Assembly: GCA_021014945.1 (NCBI GenBank)
Contig: MU266541.1
Coordinates: 1 to 49,534 of the forward strand
Direction: 5' to 3'
DNA: 49,534 nucleotides
DNA from: Leucogyrophana mollusca
Lineage: Eukaryota > Basidiomycota > Agaricomycetes > Boletales
Part shown: in pieces, positions 20,660 through 31,999 of the stretch
How positions within the stretch are numbered: the first letter of the stretch is position 1
How the letters are laid out: each line of letters starts with the position of its first letter
Program-made: the position numbers and the translations under genes
Notes under the pieces: generated by a model
Told to the model about the DNA's origin: nothing
Databases searched by the model: none
What the model saw: only the letters and a program-made list of their open reading frames with translations

Positions 20660-22395
20660 ATGGAGTCACACTTTCTAACAACACCCGCCGTCTGCCTGGA
20701 TCTGTCGGAGGATGTGGGCACCTCCCTGTGGGGCTTGGAGCTGCAGAGAGAACTCAACAGCGTAGGACGGGGTATGGCTGTCGACGACGCCCTCAGTCTC
20801 AACAGCACCGACTATCAGCTCGCTGATACCATTACCGACACGTCGGACGGTGACAAGGTCACAAGTACCGGTACAGCAGTCCCAGATCCAGAGCTGCCGA
20901 AAGCCAAACAACTCCTGGCCGACAACGCACTGACATTATTCGAATATGCCCTGTCTATCCAGAAGTCGTTCAGATGGATAGCAGAGATCATTGCGAGCGC
21001 CTCCAAGAAAGGGTCCTTGATAAACATGGATGCCGGGCTGCGCGGGAGATGCGTGAAGTTACGAAAGACGTGGGATAGGCTTGACAAGGTATGTACCCGG
21101 AATGATTCCCAGCTTTAAGGTTAAACCTGACCTGCCCTGCGTGCCCCCTTCCTGGAGGACTGCATGTCTCTTATATCTCATTCTCGGGTCGTCGCTGGGA
21201 ATGCAAGAATAACTGTCAGAGGTACGCTACGATGTCCCTTAATACCTGGATCGCAGCCTAACGATGATTTGAAAGGATTTTCGGGAGCATTCGTCGACAT
21301 TCTTGGTAGTTCACATACGAGTCTTCAATTCAAAGAGGTAGAGCGGAAGAAGATGAAGAAGGTTAGTCCTTGTTTGTTATGGTGGTGGTGGTGGACATGC
21401 GTATTTACTGTGCGCCTCGTGCAACAGAAACTTGACGTGGACCAGAGAAATGCCTATCAAATATCTCAGCGATGTATGTAGTTTGCCCCTTTCAATTTTC
21501 TCCGCGACTCACTTTGCTTGCTGTTATCCATATGTTACTCTGCAGTCGAAGACCTACATGACAGGGTAGAGAACTTCCGTGAAGAACTCACGGAAAAGGA
21601 GTACGCCCCAACTTCTGCGAAAGGGCAGACGGAGAATTTGGGCCTGTTTGAAATGTTCGTTAGTGCCGTGCCTTTTGCTCTTTCTTCGTTCTCACATGCC
21701 ACCAGGGGTGGGTATATGGAAGGAAAACGAGTCAAGTCTCAGGTAAGGCAAGCCATCCCATACTTTCACCCGTCGAATCCGTGGGCATCCAAGCTGACTG
21801 AAGGCCTGTCCAAAAGCCTTCTTATGCTGGATCATCCGAGCCTTGGCATGGTAGCGGGAACAGACAACGACAACAACACCACCGCGGTAAGCTTCCATTT
21901 CCCACTCTGTCCGTCGGAGAACTTACGGTCCTCCTTCAGGTACGCCAGCGTTGTGGAACAACTCGGGGATGGTATACCAGAATTTGAATCTGGGCGAGAA
22001 ACGACGTGCCCAGGAGACGGAGGCGCTCAGGCTGCAAGAAGACCTCGAGGCGGAAACTGTGAGTATATGCGAGAAACTGGTGGCATTTTCTAGCGTTTGG
22101 ATGACTGTACGTACCTTCAATAAGATGTTTGGCAAGAGTTAGTACTCACCGGCCCTGTGCTTGATATTACAGATTGGTGATGAGCTCCGGGGCCTCGAGG
22201 AGACATCGATCTTTGTAGTATCATCTGGTGACGAAACGGTATGTATGCTGTTATGCGGGAAATAACAAAAAGCTAACTGTGCTGGGGTTCCAGTTATGTA
22301 ATCAGCGCGTCAGAGATTTGAAGACGATGGCTTGTGTGCTTTTGGACGAGCTCGAGACTTACGAGTCTCACACGGAGATTCCGACCAAGTCGTGA
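20660..22395 (+). CDS. Helical/coiled-coil orphan protein (multi-exon)
   Basis: Function unknown. Exon 1 (20660 to about 21089) begins MESHFLTTPAVCLDL and encodes an acidic linker followed by a helical segment (LLADNALTLFEYALSIQKSF, then IIASASKKGSLI). Later exons include 21164-21360 (FSGAFVDILGSSHTSLQF, ending in a Lys-rich KKMKK), 21428-21476 (KLDVDQRNAYQISQR), and 21544-21741 (FEDLHDRVENFREELTEKEY, then a mildly hydrophobic FEMFVSAVPFALSSF). A strongly heptad-like exon at about 21944-22058 (EKRRAQETEALRLQEDLEAET) comes next, then IGDELRGLEETSIFVVSSG and a final exon ending HTEIPTKS at 22395. The alternation of helices and coiled coil suggests a structural or signalling adaptor. The join into the exon at 21944 does not resolve in frame by eye, so the model is provisional. 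Confidence 0.55.
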
Positions 22396-23365
22396 GGCGC
22401 CGACTGGGACTCGAGTGTGCGTCGTTGCTTGGGAGCGTTCGTGTATTGATATTATTAATACGTTCTTGGATACCCACTATGTAAATATTGTCAGTCTTTT
22501 GCTTTCTCGTCCTTGATGTGAGGCTGATCGTTCGAGTGGCAGGTACAAGTCGATGACTCACGGACAGGCTTCGGAAACAACCAGGGCTATGGTGTGCGAA
22601 CGGAATGCGGGAGGGCGGACAACTGGCAAATGGTGCTGCAAGATTATCCGTCAGGTTGTCCCACTCAACTGCGCACTTGGATCTGCCCGGCGATCACGAG
22701 GAGACCAGCCTCCCAAGTCAGACGCATGTTGGTGTTTATTAATCATCGGATGCGGCATCGCCTGGCGCTCCAGCACTTATCATCGGCCAAGCCTCTCTTC
22801 GATGAGTACTCTGACTCTGAGATCAAAGCTGACTAGTAGTGCTAGATATTAGATCACTTTAACTAATAGGCCCTCGTGGCAACTTACCCGCTTAGAATTC
22901 GGGTGTCCAACGCACGCGAGAAATCGCGAAGGATTGTTGGATCCGTTAAAAACGCACCGGGGGCTCCAGCAAGTACATTGAGGTGATCTATCTAACGTGG
23001 TAGTCGAGTCATAAGGAGTCGTATGAAATTTTCGGTACGCGGGAGGGAACGGGATGTGGGGCAGAATCTTGGTGCGCTTGGTCGAGTTGGTACGAACGTG
23101 TACGACTCGGAACCGACATCCTGTGCCCTCATATGTAGTAAGCCAAGGGCCGCACCACAACCAACCGTGCTGTCTTCCTCGGCTCCCCTGTGCCTTCAGG
23201 TCGCGAATCGATTCACCAACTGCGAGTTCTTGATTCAGTGCCAGCTCGTTTGATTTCGGTTCCGCCTCTGACTCTACTAGCCATTGTAGCTTCGGCCGGC
23301 CACATCTACTTAGGAGTACAACAGCCCCGCCCACTAACGTGCATTGAATACCGCCTCTGAGTACG
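22396..23365. other. Intergenic, no gene seen
   Basis: About 970 bp. A 235-codon minus-strand frame (22849-23556) overlaps the start of the acyltransferase gene in antisense and has no recognisable motif, so it is treated as a shadow. The rest is unassigned. Confidence 0.45.
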
Positions 23366-24627
23366 ATGAGCTGGCGCACGTTCGTTTCAGTGTTTATCCC
23401 CTTCCCCGCTACCTTCTTCGCCATGGCGGCTCTCGCCCTCAGACCAGATACGACTTTCGCCCGGCGCATGCTATTGCCCTTCACGCTGACCTTTGCGCTC
23501 CGCGCAGTCCTAGCCTTCGATCCCTCAGGTGGCGATCCTGCAAAGGCCAATGTCAACCAGCCATTTTATGTAAGTTCTTGTTTGGATGAGGAGCGTGCGC
23601 GATGATCTCGGGCTCACCACAGAACGCTTCTTTCCAGATGATGGCGTTCATGATGTCTATGCGCTGTATCGACTGGGCCATACGCAAAGAGCCCTTGACG
23701 CGATCTGACGGCGCCAGTGCCTCTACCAAACACAAAATAATTCATCGCCCGGCGCGTCCGACTCGCCTATACCCCAGTCAGCTTTTTTGGGATACCTGCG
23801 ATCTGGCGACGAATCTCCGGGGTATCGGCTGGGCTGGCTACCCCACTACATACATTCCACAGTCTTCGCGCTCGGTAACACGAACCCCATTCCTCAGACA
23901 GACGCTCCTGTCCTTGTGTCTCCACGCCTGCCTCTGTGACGCATTGCAGCACTCCGTACAGTTCTTTTCGCCCGACACGTTCGGCTCGCCTGCCGGCGGG
24001 ACCATCTTCGACAGCGCGTTGCCCCCCATGGCGCGCTACGCACGCTCTACCCTAACCACACTGCTGTTTGGCTGGTCCATATACGCCATCGCACAGGCCA
24101 CGTATGACTTCGCGACCATCGTCGCTGTACTCGTCTTGCGCCAGCGTCCTGCGCAGTGGCCGCCGCTCTTCGACGCGCCCTGGCGGGCGACGTCACTGGC
24201 GGAGCTATGGGGCCGGAGATGGCACCAGAGCAATAGGATTTTCCTCATCGGCGTCGGCGCGAAGCCCGCGTCGTACGTCTTCGGGCGTGCGGGCGGCGTA
24301 CTGGGCGCGTTCGCGCTTTCGGGGGTGATGCATGATTTCGGGCTGCGTGCAGTCGGGAGGGGGTCGGATTTTGGGGCGGTAGTTGGATTTTTTGTCGTGA
24401 TGGGTGTGGGAGCTCTCTTGGAGGCGTTATGGGCGCGCGCGTTCGGTGGGAAGGGGAGGGGAAGTGGTTGGTTGGGGTGGCTGTGGACAGTTGGATGGGT
24501 GACCGGGTGGGGAAATATGTTGGTGGAAGCTTGGCTGACGAGAGGGGCGGCTGGGACTACGGTGTTTCCTCCTTTGTATAGCCCGACGAAGTTGGCGGTC
24601 GCCCTCGTCACGGATTGGTGGTTGTAG
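23366..24627 (+). CDS. Wax-synthase-type MBOAT acyltransferase
   Basis: Two exons (23366-23569 and 23623-24627) give about 402 residues. The family (wax synthase domain, MBOAT_2) transfers acyl groups to alcohol acceptors in membranes; fungal members are often annotated as long-chain-alcohol O-fatty-acyltransferases or act in terpenoid acetylation. Visible signs: a hydrophobic N-terminus (MSWRTFVSVFIPFPATFFAM), NASFQMMAFMMSMRCIDWAI, DLATNLRGIGW, SLAELWGRRWHQSNR, and SGVMHDFGLRAVG with the presumed catalytic His. Several membrane helices follow (VGFFVVMGVGALLEALWA, WLGWLWTVGWVTGW). The acceptor at 23621-23622 was chosen because it restores NASFQ, a typical family position. No prenyltransferase, cyclase or P450 gene adjoins it, so a terpenoid cluster is not supported here. 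Substrate unknown. Confidence 0.87.
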
Positions 24628-25121
24628 GGGATTTAGACTCGGAAGGCTGGACTTGGAATTGCGCAATGGCGTTGGGAGAAAGATCGAACTGTAAACAAAG
24701 CGAATGCCATTTCATTGATCCCAGTCCGCTGGCTGGCTGGCTAAGACGCGTTGTCGCCCTTGATCTGAGAAGCGTCACAGTGCATGTGCCGTGGTTGATG
24801 TCCTTCTGTACAGTTTACCTAGTTACGGAAGATTACCTCCTACCCCGAGTTGCCTGTGAGATGGCCCAGCATGACCCCAATGCGTTACAGGGGAATTCGA
24901 TGGCTCAAGCGTGTGCATTGGGGACATGCTTAGCTGAGTGTGCATAACTTAGGTAGCCCTGGTCACGAGGCTGTCTGCTAGCATGGAATCAAAAGCGTGG
25001 GCCGTTCATTTCCTTCAACTTCGTGATGCAGTGGGACGCAATCCTGGCTGATTCGACCAAGACCTGTGTGTTGGTTATAAGGTACCCCGATGAGTTAGAT
25101 CCAGCAGCTCATGGTCATCAG
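24628..25121. other. Convergent 3' spacer
   Basis: Spacer of about 490 bp between the 3' ends of the acyltransferase and the thioesterase genes. No gene or strong structure seen. Confidence 0.5.
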
Positions 25122-27083
25122 TTACAACTCCTCTCCGCGGTTTCTACGCCCCCTAATCTGAGAGCCCATTTCTAGAGCCCTCTTACCTTCTAACCACAAC
25201 ATGGCCTCTGAAAACACCGCTATCGTTAGACACGCCGTTTCCCGTCCGTAACAAACTTACCCTGATAAGTCTTCGGCGCCACCTTTCGCGCAATTGCCGC
25301 CCCGTCGTCTCTACACCACGTGAAGCGGAAGTCGTTGGTGGTCTCTTCGTGACCGGTTCGGACATCCACCACGTTCGCCTGTACACCCACGTGCTGAAGG
25401 AAAAGTCCGTTGGATGGCGCCCGGCTGCATATAGGTGGGACTCACCACTCCAGCTGGGTACTCTCCTGGAGGACTTGTGTGTAATATCTGCGAAGTCAGG
25501 CGGAGGATAGAGCCAATCGGAACTGGTTTCGCGAACGAGATCCCATCCAATGACAAGAATTGGACATGCGACCGCGTTAACAGCGAAGCGTTCGCAAAGC
25601 CAAGCTGCACTGATGGTCGATATCGCACTTGAAGATTGCATCAGCTATCTCACCTCATATGCCAAACGCATCAGGTAGCCTGGTATACAGCGTCAGCCCT
25701 GCGATATCCGCAAGAATGATCCACCTCACCTCCAAAGACCTTCTGGTGGACACTGAGCGAATGTGAGTGCTGCGAACATGAATATGCCAGCTGGTATGAC
25801 TGACTTGCGCTCTTGCGGAAACATCAGCATAGTCTTCTCCAGATGGGTGTCACCCATCCAGACTCTCTCCTCTTTGGGAGCCAAGTCGTCTTCTCGGCCG
25901 TACTGCAGGTAGAACGAATGCAAGTCTGCAGCTTCAGCGGAACTGGGAGGGACACGGGACAGCGACCGGAGAGCAAGTGATCTCCTCCGGTTCTTTGAAC
26001 CTGGAACAAAGAATTACAACAGAAAGAGGTATAAGTAAGAAGACCGTTACTTTCGCCCATGGAGTACAGTGCTTGTTCCTCTGGAGTAGAGATGATCAAT
26101 TGGTTGACTGGGTGGGCTCGATGGGTTTGGGCGTCCCTGCACACCATAGAAAATCGTCCTAGGGAGTTCGCAGCCAGTTGGCCTTTCTTCTTGCAAAGCT
26201 AGTGAATGTGCTCACCTAGCAACAAGGTCTGTGCCGCTTGGCCGGTCGCGTCCAGCGCTTCCATCTTGACTGCAACTTCCATAGAGCTTTTACCGGTATA
26301 GATAACCTGGCCGCTCAGGCGAATATCTCGCACGGGGTGCAGAGGAGCCAACATGTCGAGCCTGCAGAAGATGAGGAACGTTGATTACCGGAAAGCAAGG
26401 AAAGTACCTTTCTACAGAAGCAGTCACTATGTAAAATCCCCTTTCCTGGATACGTCCAAGAGTTTCGACCCCAGGACCAAGCATATGCTTGTATGAGATA
26501 GATCCCGCTAGTGAGTCCAGATGTTCCATGAGCATCCCTGTTCGCAGACCTCCCGAGGCATTGGTATACTGCTCCAGCAGGTGGGGCGAAGAGGCGAAAG
26601 GGAGTGTGATCTCGGAATAGGTGTCATGCATGTTGCGTGGAGGTAGTGGATCGGAGGCGGGAGCGGGAGTTGGCGCTTTGTCGGATGCGGTGACATTGGA
26701 TGCGGCATTGAGTAGCGCCTCGGACCATAACATTGGCTTTCTCATAGGCATGACACTATGATTCTATCAGATGCGAGTCAATAATATAGAAAGCACCATA
26801 CTTATGATAAGCGGGATCAGCTCTTTCTCCTACACAAAGACGGCAGTCAACCTTTCCCGCAAACCATTACCGCGGCGAGCGACAACTCACTGACCACCTT
26901 CAACAACCTATCCATGGCATTTACATCCTGCGTTTCTGATACGGCTTTCGCCTCCGTAGAGTGGGCAAATGTGTCCCGAATGTTCAAAGCGGCTGCTGAG
27001 GTCGATATGCCCCGTAGAGCACTAACATGCCTATAAATTCGTAGAGCGTTCCACGTCCTTTGATTAATCAGTTGTGCGACCAT
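25122..27083 (-). CDS. ACOT9: Acyl-CoA thioesterase, ACOT9-type, probably mitochondrial
   Basis: The gene reads from ATG 27083 to TAA at 25124-25122. It hydrolyses acyl-CoA to free acid and CoA. The first exon (MVAQLINQRTWNALRIYRHV..) is basic, Arg/Ser/Ala-rich and lacks acidic residues early on, as expected of a mitochondrial presequence. After two short exons (one reading RADPAYH) comes VMPMRKPMLWSEALLNA. The first hot-dog half has LRTGMLMEHLDSLAGSISYKH, VRDIRLSGQVIYTGKSSMEV and FSMVCRDAQT. The second half is rebuilt across short introns as VHQKVFGGYLMRLAYE, LGFANASLL, FLSLDGISFAKPVPIGSILR, VGVQANVVDVRTGHEETTND and FRFTWCRDDG. The C-terminus reads EAMLWLEGKRALEMG before the stop. Two hot-dog domains in tandem are typical of ACOT9/10. 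Most splice joins fit in frame; some were not individually verified. Confidence 0.85.
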
Positions 27084-27334
27084 TCTTGTGGTTGGGTTTA
27101 TCTCGTCGAACGAACCACCGATTGCTTTGCGCTATGCGGCTACAACACATTCGTGATTCAACCGCCTGACATTGTAGAACAACTTGAAAAGGGCGTTCGT
27201 ACCTTTTCGCGTTATTTATGTTCTAAAGATATAGGTGAAAGACGCGTGGACGTCTGGGTCTACTTTGCCAGAGGTGAAGGTGGAACAGGTCCGGCAACGT
27301 ACGGCACAGCCACGAGTCAGTTTCCTTTCGTCCT

Positions 27335-27610
27335 TTGACAAGTCACTCATCCTCGACCATCGTCGCACTTCCGGCTAATCATCAACAGTATCATCCCGAG
27401 GTCCTTCCAGAAGGCTGTCAGCTCGATGAAGTTGCTGCGATCGCGTTGGACAAGGTTTTCGGAAACAGCTTTAAGTATGTGGGCTCGAAAGTGAGAGAAT
27501 CCGAAAAGCGAGGCATGGAATCGAGTGTTCGGTTCGCGGCCAGACATGACAAATTCCATCGAATCATTGGTCTTACTGCCAGCAAGCAAATACGTTACGG
27601 TGAGTGTTAA
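27335..27610 (+). CDS. Small orphan ORF, weak candidate
   Basis: A 91-codon frame with charged, helix-like composition (LDEVAAIALDKVFGN, KVRESEKRGMESSVRFAARH). An intron ending in CAACAG near 27389 could join it to an upstream frame beginning near 27060 (IVEQLEKGVRTFSRYL, RRVDVWVYFARG), which would then start head-to-head with, and overlap, the thioesterase gene. No family recognised. It may be a real small gene or a remnant. Confidence 0.3.
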   Translation: MTSHSSSTIVALPANHQQYHPEVLPEGCQLDEVAAIALDKVFGNSFKYVGSKVRESEKRGMESSVRFAARHDKFHRIIGLTASKQIRYGEC

Positions 27611-27744
27611 TCTGAGCTACGATTACAAATTCTGAACTAGTTAATAGTATATGTAGTATTGAGCACTAGCCATGCCTGAACACCAGCACCCGGAGCCCTG
27701 AAGCCATTTTGTACATAGGCAGGGGTAATGGACGAAGCTACGTT

Positions 27745-30234
27745 TCACGCCCGCTGAAGCGTAGTCGGAAATTGGATATATGAGGTGTGGTCATTCGCTT
27801 CAGAGGTATTATCCTGTCCAGACAGGGAGGTGATTGGGGTGAAAAGGGTTAAAATCGAGCTGCGAGTCCGCGATTGCCTTGCTCGTCGGTAAACTGGATC
27901 AATAGCCCTTGTCTCCTCCGCTATTATCTCGATGGTCGGGATCATCAAGACCCCATTTCCACTCCGAGTTGAAGCCGGGGCCACACTAGCAGCACGAGAA
28001 GCTTCATTAAGCTCCACGTCGCGGGACTTCTCGAAAGATTCCAATTGCTCAGGATCCGCCGAGCCCACGGAATAGATCGAGGCGCTAGACAACGGCCGTG
28101 ACACCGGTCGTGATGGCGGTGTAATTTCTAGTTTCTCTCTGAATATAACAGAGAGGGATCGAACGTTTGCGCTCGAGAGCACAGACACGTTGTTGGGGTT
28201 GTTGACGAAAGTTGCCTGTGTGAAGCCGGCATCCTGTAATGTTTGCTGTACCCAAACTGGAGAACACCATGTCGTTATCCGTGGCTGCCGCAGAACAGGA
28301 GAAATGTACGAACGAAAATGCGCCAAGCCCCTCCCGAAGTGCACCCTGCAGACTACCGCAAGTACGCAGGTGACAAGCAGGAATACATCGGACATGGTCG
28401 TCACGGCGGCGAAAAAGGTCCAGTCCAAGAACTCATAGCGAAACAAAGCACTGGCGAACCATGCACCCCCAATCACAAGGGGGAAAACACTGATACACAT
28501 GAACCCCAAGAACATGACTCTATGCTCACGGCGGACTGATATCGATCCCTGTAAAATGTAAGTTTTTTTGACAACGGATTAGGAATGTTTTCGCTTACCA
28601 GCAAGAACCACGGTAGCAGAAACTGCCAGTCCAAGTGGGTTAAGTCGTTGAGAACGGAGACATTTAAAAACTCACCACTGCTGTCAGGTAAAACGCAGCG
28701 GCATACAGCTTATTGTTTGCCAAGCTCGGCATGATGTCGGTCCTCAGTTTATCGAACCAGATCGCGGCGGATGTCATCGTGAAGAACGTAGCAAACTGCA
28801 AGCATACATTGAGCCAAAGCGTCATCTGGCAAGACATGCCATTTAGCGATGGATTATAGCAGGCACTCAGAAGGGAGCCACCTTGTAGATTCGACTAACA
28901 GCTGGGGATGGACCAACGCTGCCAATCGTTTCTTTCGAGTATACCTGCATTTTCCTTTCATCATCAGTGGCACAAAACCTGCCGAGGACATACCCACCTT
29001 AGTAAGCTTGAAGACCAAGTACACCATGCACAGGAAGACTACGCCACTGATCGCGATGATCTGTTTTGACAGGCATGAGGTTGGAGGAAACACTATTCAA
29101 ACCAAATGGGAGACGGCGAACCGCATAACGCATATGATCTTCCCGCCAACCTCCTAGAATATCGATTCCTCCGCAAGTACCTTGGACTATAACGCGCTGA
29201 TACGTCGCCTTCGCGATGGAGTTAGTGTAGACGCGAAATCCGGCCCATCCCGTATTGAGAGCATGGCTAGCAAGTACGACGATTCTAGAATGAACATGGT
29301 TCAATTAGATAGCACGGTAACATGTCGGGGCCAGGCGTACAGATGAGGTATAGATCCGGCAAATAGCTAGCGAAGTACATATGAGCGGCAGAAGGCAAAT
29401 AGTCATAGCGAAAACGGACACGCACTGCTACAAGAGACAGTGTGAATAGCCACCCTTGAAAGATTATATGGACGATGTCTTCACTCTTTGCGTCGCGAAG
29501 GCTGTCGCCAGCTTAATCAGTGTGTTCGGGTCCGTAGTAATCGGAGCTCACAAGGACTCTAGCCACGTCAGGGACTGGACACATCCCACACTCAATGTGG
29601 TTGATGAAAGGTTGCCAGAAAGACCGGTAACATTGAAGCCCTGTAGTATTCCCGATTGGTTCACCAAAGGATTCAGAGAGACACTGCGCTGGACCAGCTA
29701 TAACGGAGGCTGGGCGTCAAGTGCACAGGATAGAGAATTCATTTGCTGCTCACCTGATTGTGGCTTCCGGTGTTGTTAATCATCAATACCATCTCTGAGA
29801 GTAGCAACTCTGTTGTGAGCCAAGAGTATCATTGATGTGCGGCTGATTGTCACCTTGACCCTCAACATCCTCAGGCATCCATTTGGGCACAGTTGTACAA
29901 GTGGTACCTGACTGATGGGGAATACCATCGCAGATATTCATTGTATCATTGTAGACGACTGAGAAACCCCTTTGAATCTCGCTTCCGTCGATGATGTCTG
30001 CTACAATGTCTTTGCCCTCCGCACTCATAGAAAATGTGATCGACTGCGTCGTAATTTGCACGATACAGTTGGCCAGTGCAATGGCGAAAAAGCAGATCGT
30101 GAGGCGGCTCAGGGTCACTCGCGTATACTTAAAACAACAAAATTTAGAGGAGCCTCCCTAGAACGGCCGATTAGACTCACCCATATTTTGAGCGTCACGG
30201 GCAAGTAGGTCGTTAAGAGTTCCCTGATTAGCAT
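27745..30234 (-). CDS. Polytopic membrane protein of an expanded Agaricomycete family
   Basis: Function unknown. The proposed start at 30234 (MLIRELLTTYLPVTLKIW) joins across an intron (about 30124-30178) to YTRVTLSRLTICFFAIALAN, a first membrane helix. A luminal or extracellular segment follows, with NDT and two Cys (MNICDGIPHQSGTTC). Further exons give HALNTGWAGFRVYTNSIAK, YQRVIVQGTCGGIDILGGW, then helices (QIIAISGVVFLCMVYLVFKL). The last exon (28515-27745) begins MFLGFMCISVFPLVIGGAWF, continues LDWTFFAAVTTMSDVFLLVT and VLAVVCRVHFGRGLAHF, and ends in a long Ser/Arg-rich cytoplasmic tail. The block order (first helix, Cys loop, WAGF/QGACGG-like motif, WTFFA and FGxGL) matches a repeated family of uncharacterised Agaricomycete membrane proteins that I recognise by pattern. 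Exons between 28540 and 29780 are only partly resolved. Confidence 0.68.
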
Positions 30235-31097
30235 TGGACCCAAGGAGGAAGTATATGGGGAAACGATAGTAAGGAAAAAGCACGAGCCAGTCGTGAATAG
30301 ATGAAGATAAGAAATATTAGAAACAATGAAGTCAGAATATGAAGAAAAGAAAGATTGCCAGATAACGCTGGGCCACTGGACAAGAGAGAAACGCTCAAGG
30401 AGACTTAAAGAATATATACGAAACAGCATTTCGACCCTGACCTACCAAAATCCATTTCCCAAAGGGTTCAAGGCGCTGCAAAGTAACGAGGACCTGCTAT
30501 GCCTTGTTGGAAACATCGTGGCTGTGGGCGATCAATGATTAGTTCATGGGTCACGAAACAAATCCGTCAGCGCGCCAATATGCTAGAGTCGAGGTCAACG
30601 TGGAGATTGAGAACTTGTCGCTCACTCACTGGTAAATCCTTTAGTCGTCAGTATCGTTATACGCATGTCGTGTCGATGCTTGCCAAGTATGTGTGAGCTA
30701 TTGCTGGTAGCTTCAAATCGAGTGGCATTGACGGCAAGCCGGAAAACGTTAAGCGCCAACGTGCGCCGGACCCTATGTACATATAGTATTTGTGGTAAGC
30801 ATCTCAAAACTGTTGGGAAGGTGAGATGTAATTGTCGGTGGACCCAGAGGGGCTTCAAGTTAGTCCGTAGTATACGGTAGTAAGCGTGGGGGTGTATAGA
30901 GAGGGGGGTTTATTAAGTAATCATTCATTTTGGGGAGCCCACATTTGCGCCCAGAGTCCCTGGATTGCATTTCCGAGTGTGTTGTGCCAGGTTGCGCCCT
31001 CGATCGCTAGTTGTCGAGCGGTTCAAAGTCTTCAGATGAAGCTGGCAAGGTACCCGACCTTGTAGTGTTGGGGGACCATGATAGATTCGAAGTCAGG
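30235..31097. other. Intergenic, no gene seen
   Basis: About 860 bp. Probable promoter of the membrane protein gene at one end and the 3' UTR of the Fic-domain gene at the other. Short frames here show no motif. Confidence 0.45.
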
Positions 31098-31629
31098 CTA
31101 GCTGGCTTCATCTTTGAATGTTAAAAGAGCCTGCTCGCCGATCAGGCCGCTAGCCACTCTGATGTGGCGCTCGGCCAGCTCATGCACATCTCCACATACC
31201 TCGCCCGCTTTTCCACCATCCGTCAAGCCAGGAAGCCCTCGTGCACGTGCATACTCGTTTGCCAAAAAAAAAAGCTAGAAAGAGATCAGTCAACACGGGA
31301 AATATCCATCCGAACCAATTTAACTGAACCAGTCCTCTTGTTGCCGTCCATAAAGGGGTGCCCTGCGCACAGCGAGAATGGTTTAAATGGGGAATGGCGC
31401 CTTAGAAATTCAGCCGACCTTTGATAATACCGTAAGACAGGCTGGCAGCGAGTTCAGCGACGGACGATTCTGGTTGATAATGTGCCTTCTGCAGCGGCCT
31501 CGCCAAAGCCGATTCAAGTTCGTTAGGTTTGACCACTTGTGAAGCGGCAGGATAAACTATTTGTGCATTTATTATGCTGGCGAAAGTTGGTGAGAACAGA
31601 CGAGCCAGTTGAGGAGCATGGGCAGGCAT
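31098..31629 (-). CDS. Fic/Doc-domain (death-on-curing type) protein
   Basis: Three exons (31629-31419, 31362-31325, 31274-31098) splice in frame to at least 141 residues. The Doc branch of the Fic fold modifies proteins: bacterial Doc phosphorylates elongation factor Tu and other Fic proteins AMPylate targets. Visible features: VVKPNELESALARPLQ (a typical Doc helix), AELAASLSYGIIKG, and the intact catalytic loop HPFMDGNKRT at residues 72-81 (family consensus HPFxxGNKR), then LFFLANEYARARGLPGL. Eleven bases of the His codon region fall right after an intron, so the motif appears only after splicing. The start at 31629 is tentative; an upstream exon ending at CTACAG near 31672 could replace it and add a mitochondrial-like N-terminus. 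No Phd-type antitoxin adjoins it. Doc-like genes occur in other Agaricomycetes, probably from an old bacterial transfer. Confidence 0.8.
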
Positions 31630-31999
31630 ATCTGTGGACTCGAAGTTGTTTTCAGCAGAGTGCTGACCTGTAGCATTGTTGAGAAGGAACGACTGTCTTC
31701 CTTCGAATCTTTGGACTGCCTACGGGAGACTAGACCTGTAGTGACTGGTTGTTCTCAAGCAAGGTTTCGGTCAGCACTGACGGCACTTCCTCCTCCCCCT
31801 TAAGTTCTACTCTGTTCTGAACGTTCTCCAAGTGCGATTGCGGGTCAATGTTTTTCTGCTACATTGCGAGTCTCTCTTTCCTACTAACTTTTCTTTCTGG
31901 GTTCTTGTTCGACTGTAGGTGATGACATTTTATGGCATCTCTCACTTTTGTCGGCAACACCTCAACACCACCCACATTTTCCGCACTCATGCGCGATTC
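31630..31999. promoter_or_regulatory. Shared divergent 5' region between Fic-domain gene and small orphan
   Basis: A spacer of about 370 bp lies between two divergently transcribed genes, so it should carry both promoters, and perhaps an extra 5' exon of the Fic-domain gene (donor near 31672). A pyrimidine-rich stretch lies at 31785-31800. No clear TATA element. Confidence 0.4.

Noticed and set aside
22849..23556. 235-codon minus-strand frame before and across the acyltransferase start
   Set aside because: It is antisense to a well-supported exon, has no motif, and its composition looks like the complement of a coding frame plus spacer.
23779..23935. Alternative frame reading GWLPHYIHSTVFALGN in the acyltransferase
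   Set aside because: The main frame is open throughout and gives family-like DLATNLRGIGW and RTPFLRQTLL; the alternative ends in a stop.
23366..27083. A terpenoid biosynthetic cluster around the wax-synthase-type gene
   Set aside because: No cyclase, prenyltransferase, P450 or transporter is recognisable nearby.
31264..31273. Homopolymer run in the Fic-domain gene suspected as a frameshift
   Set aside because: With ten bases in the run and the donor after the TCA codon (31325), the exons join in phase and read LFFLANEY, so no frameshift is needed.
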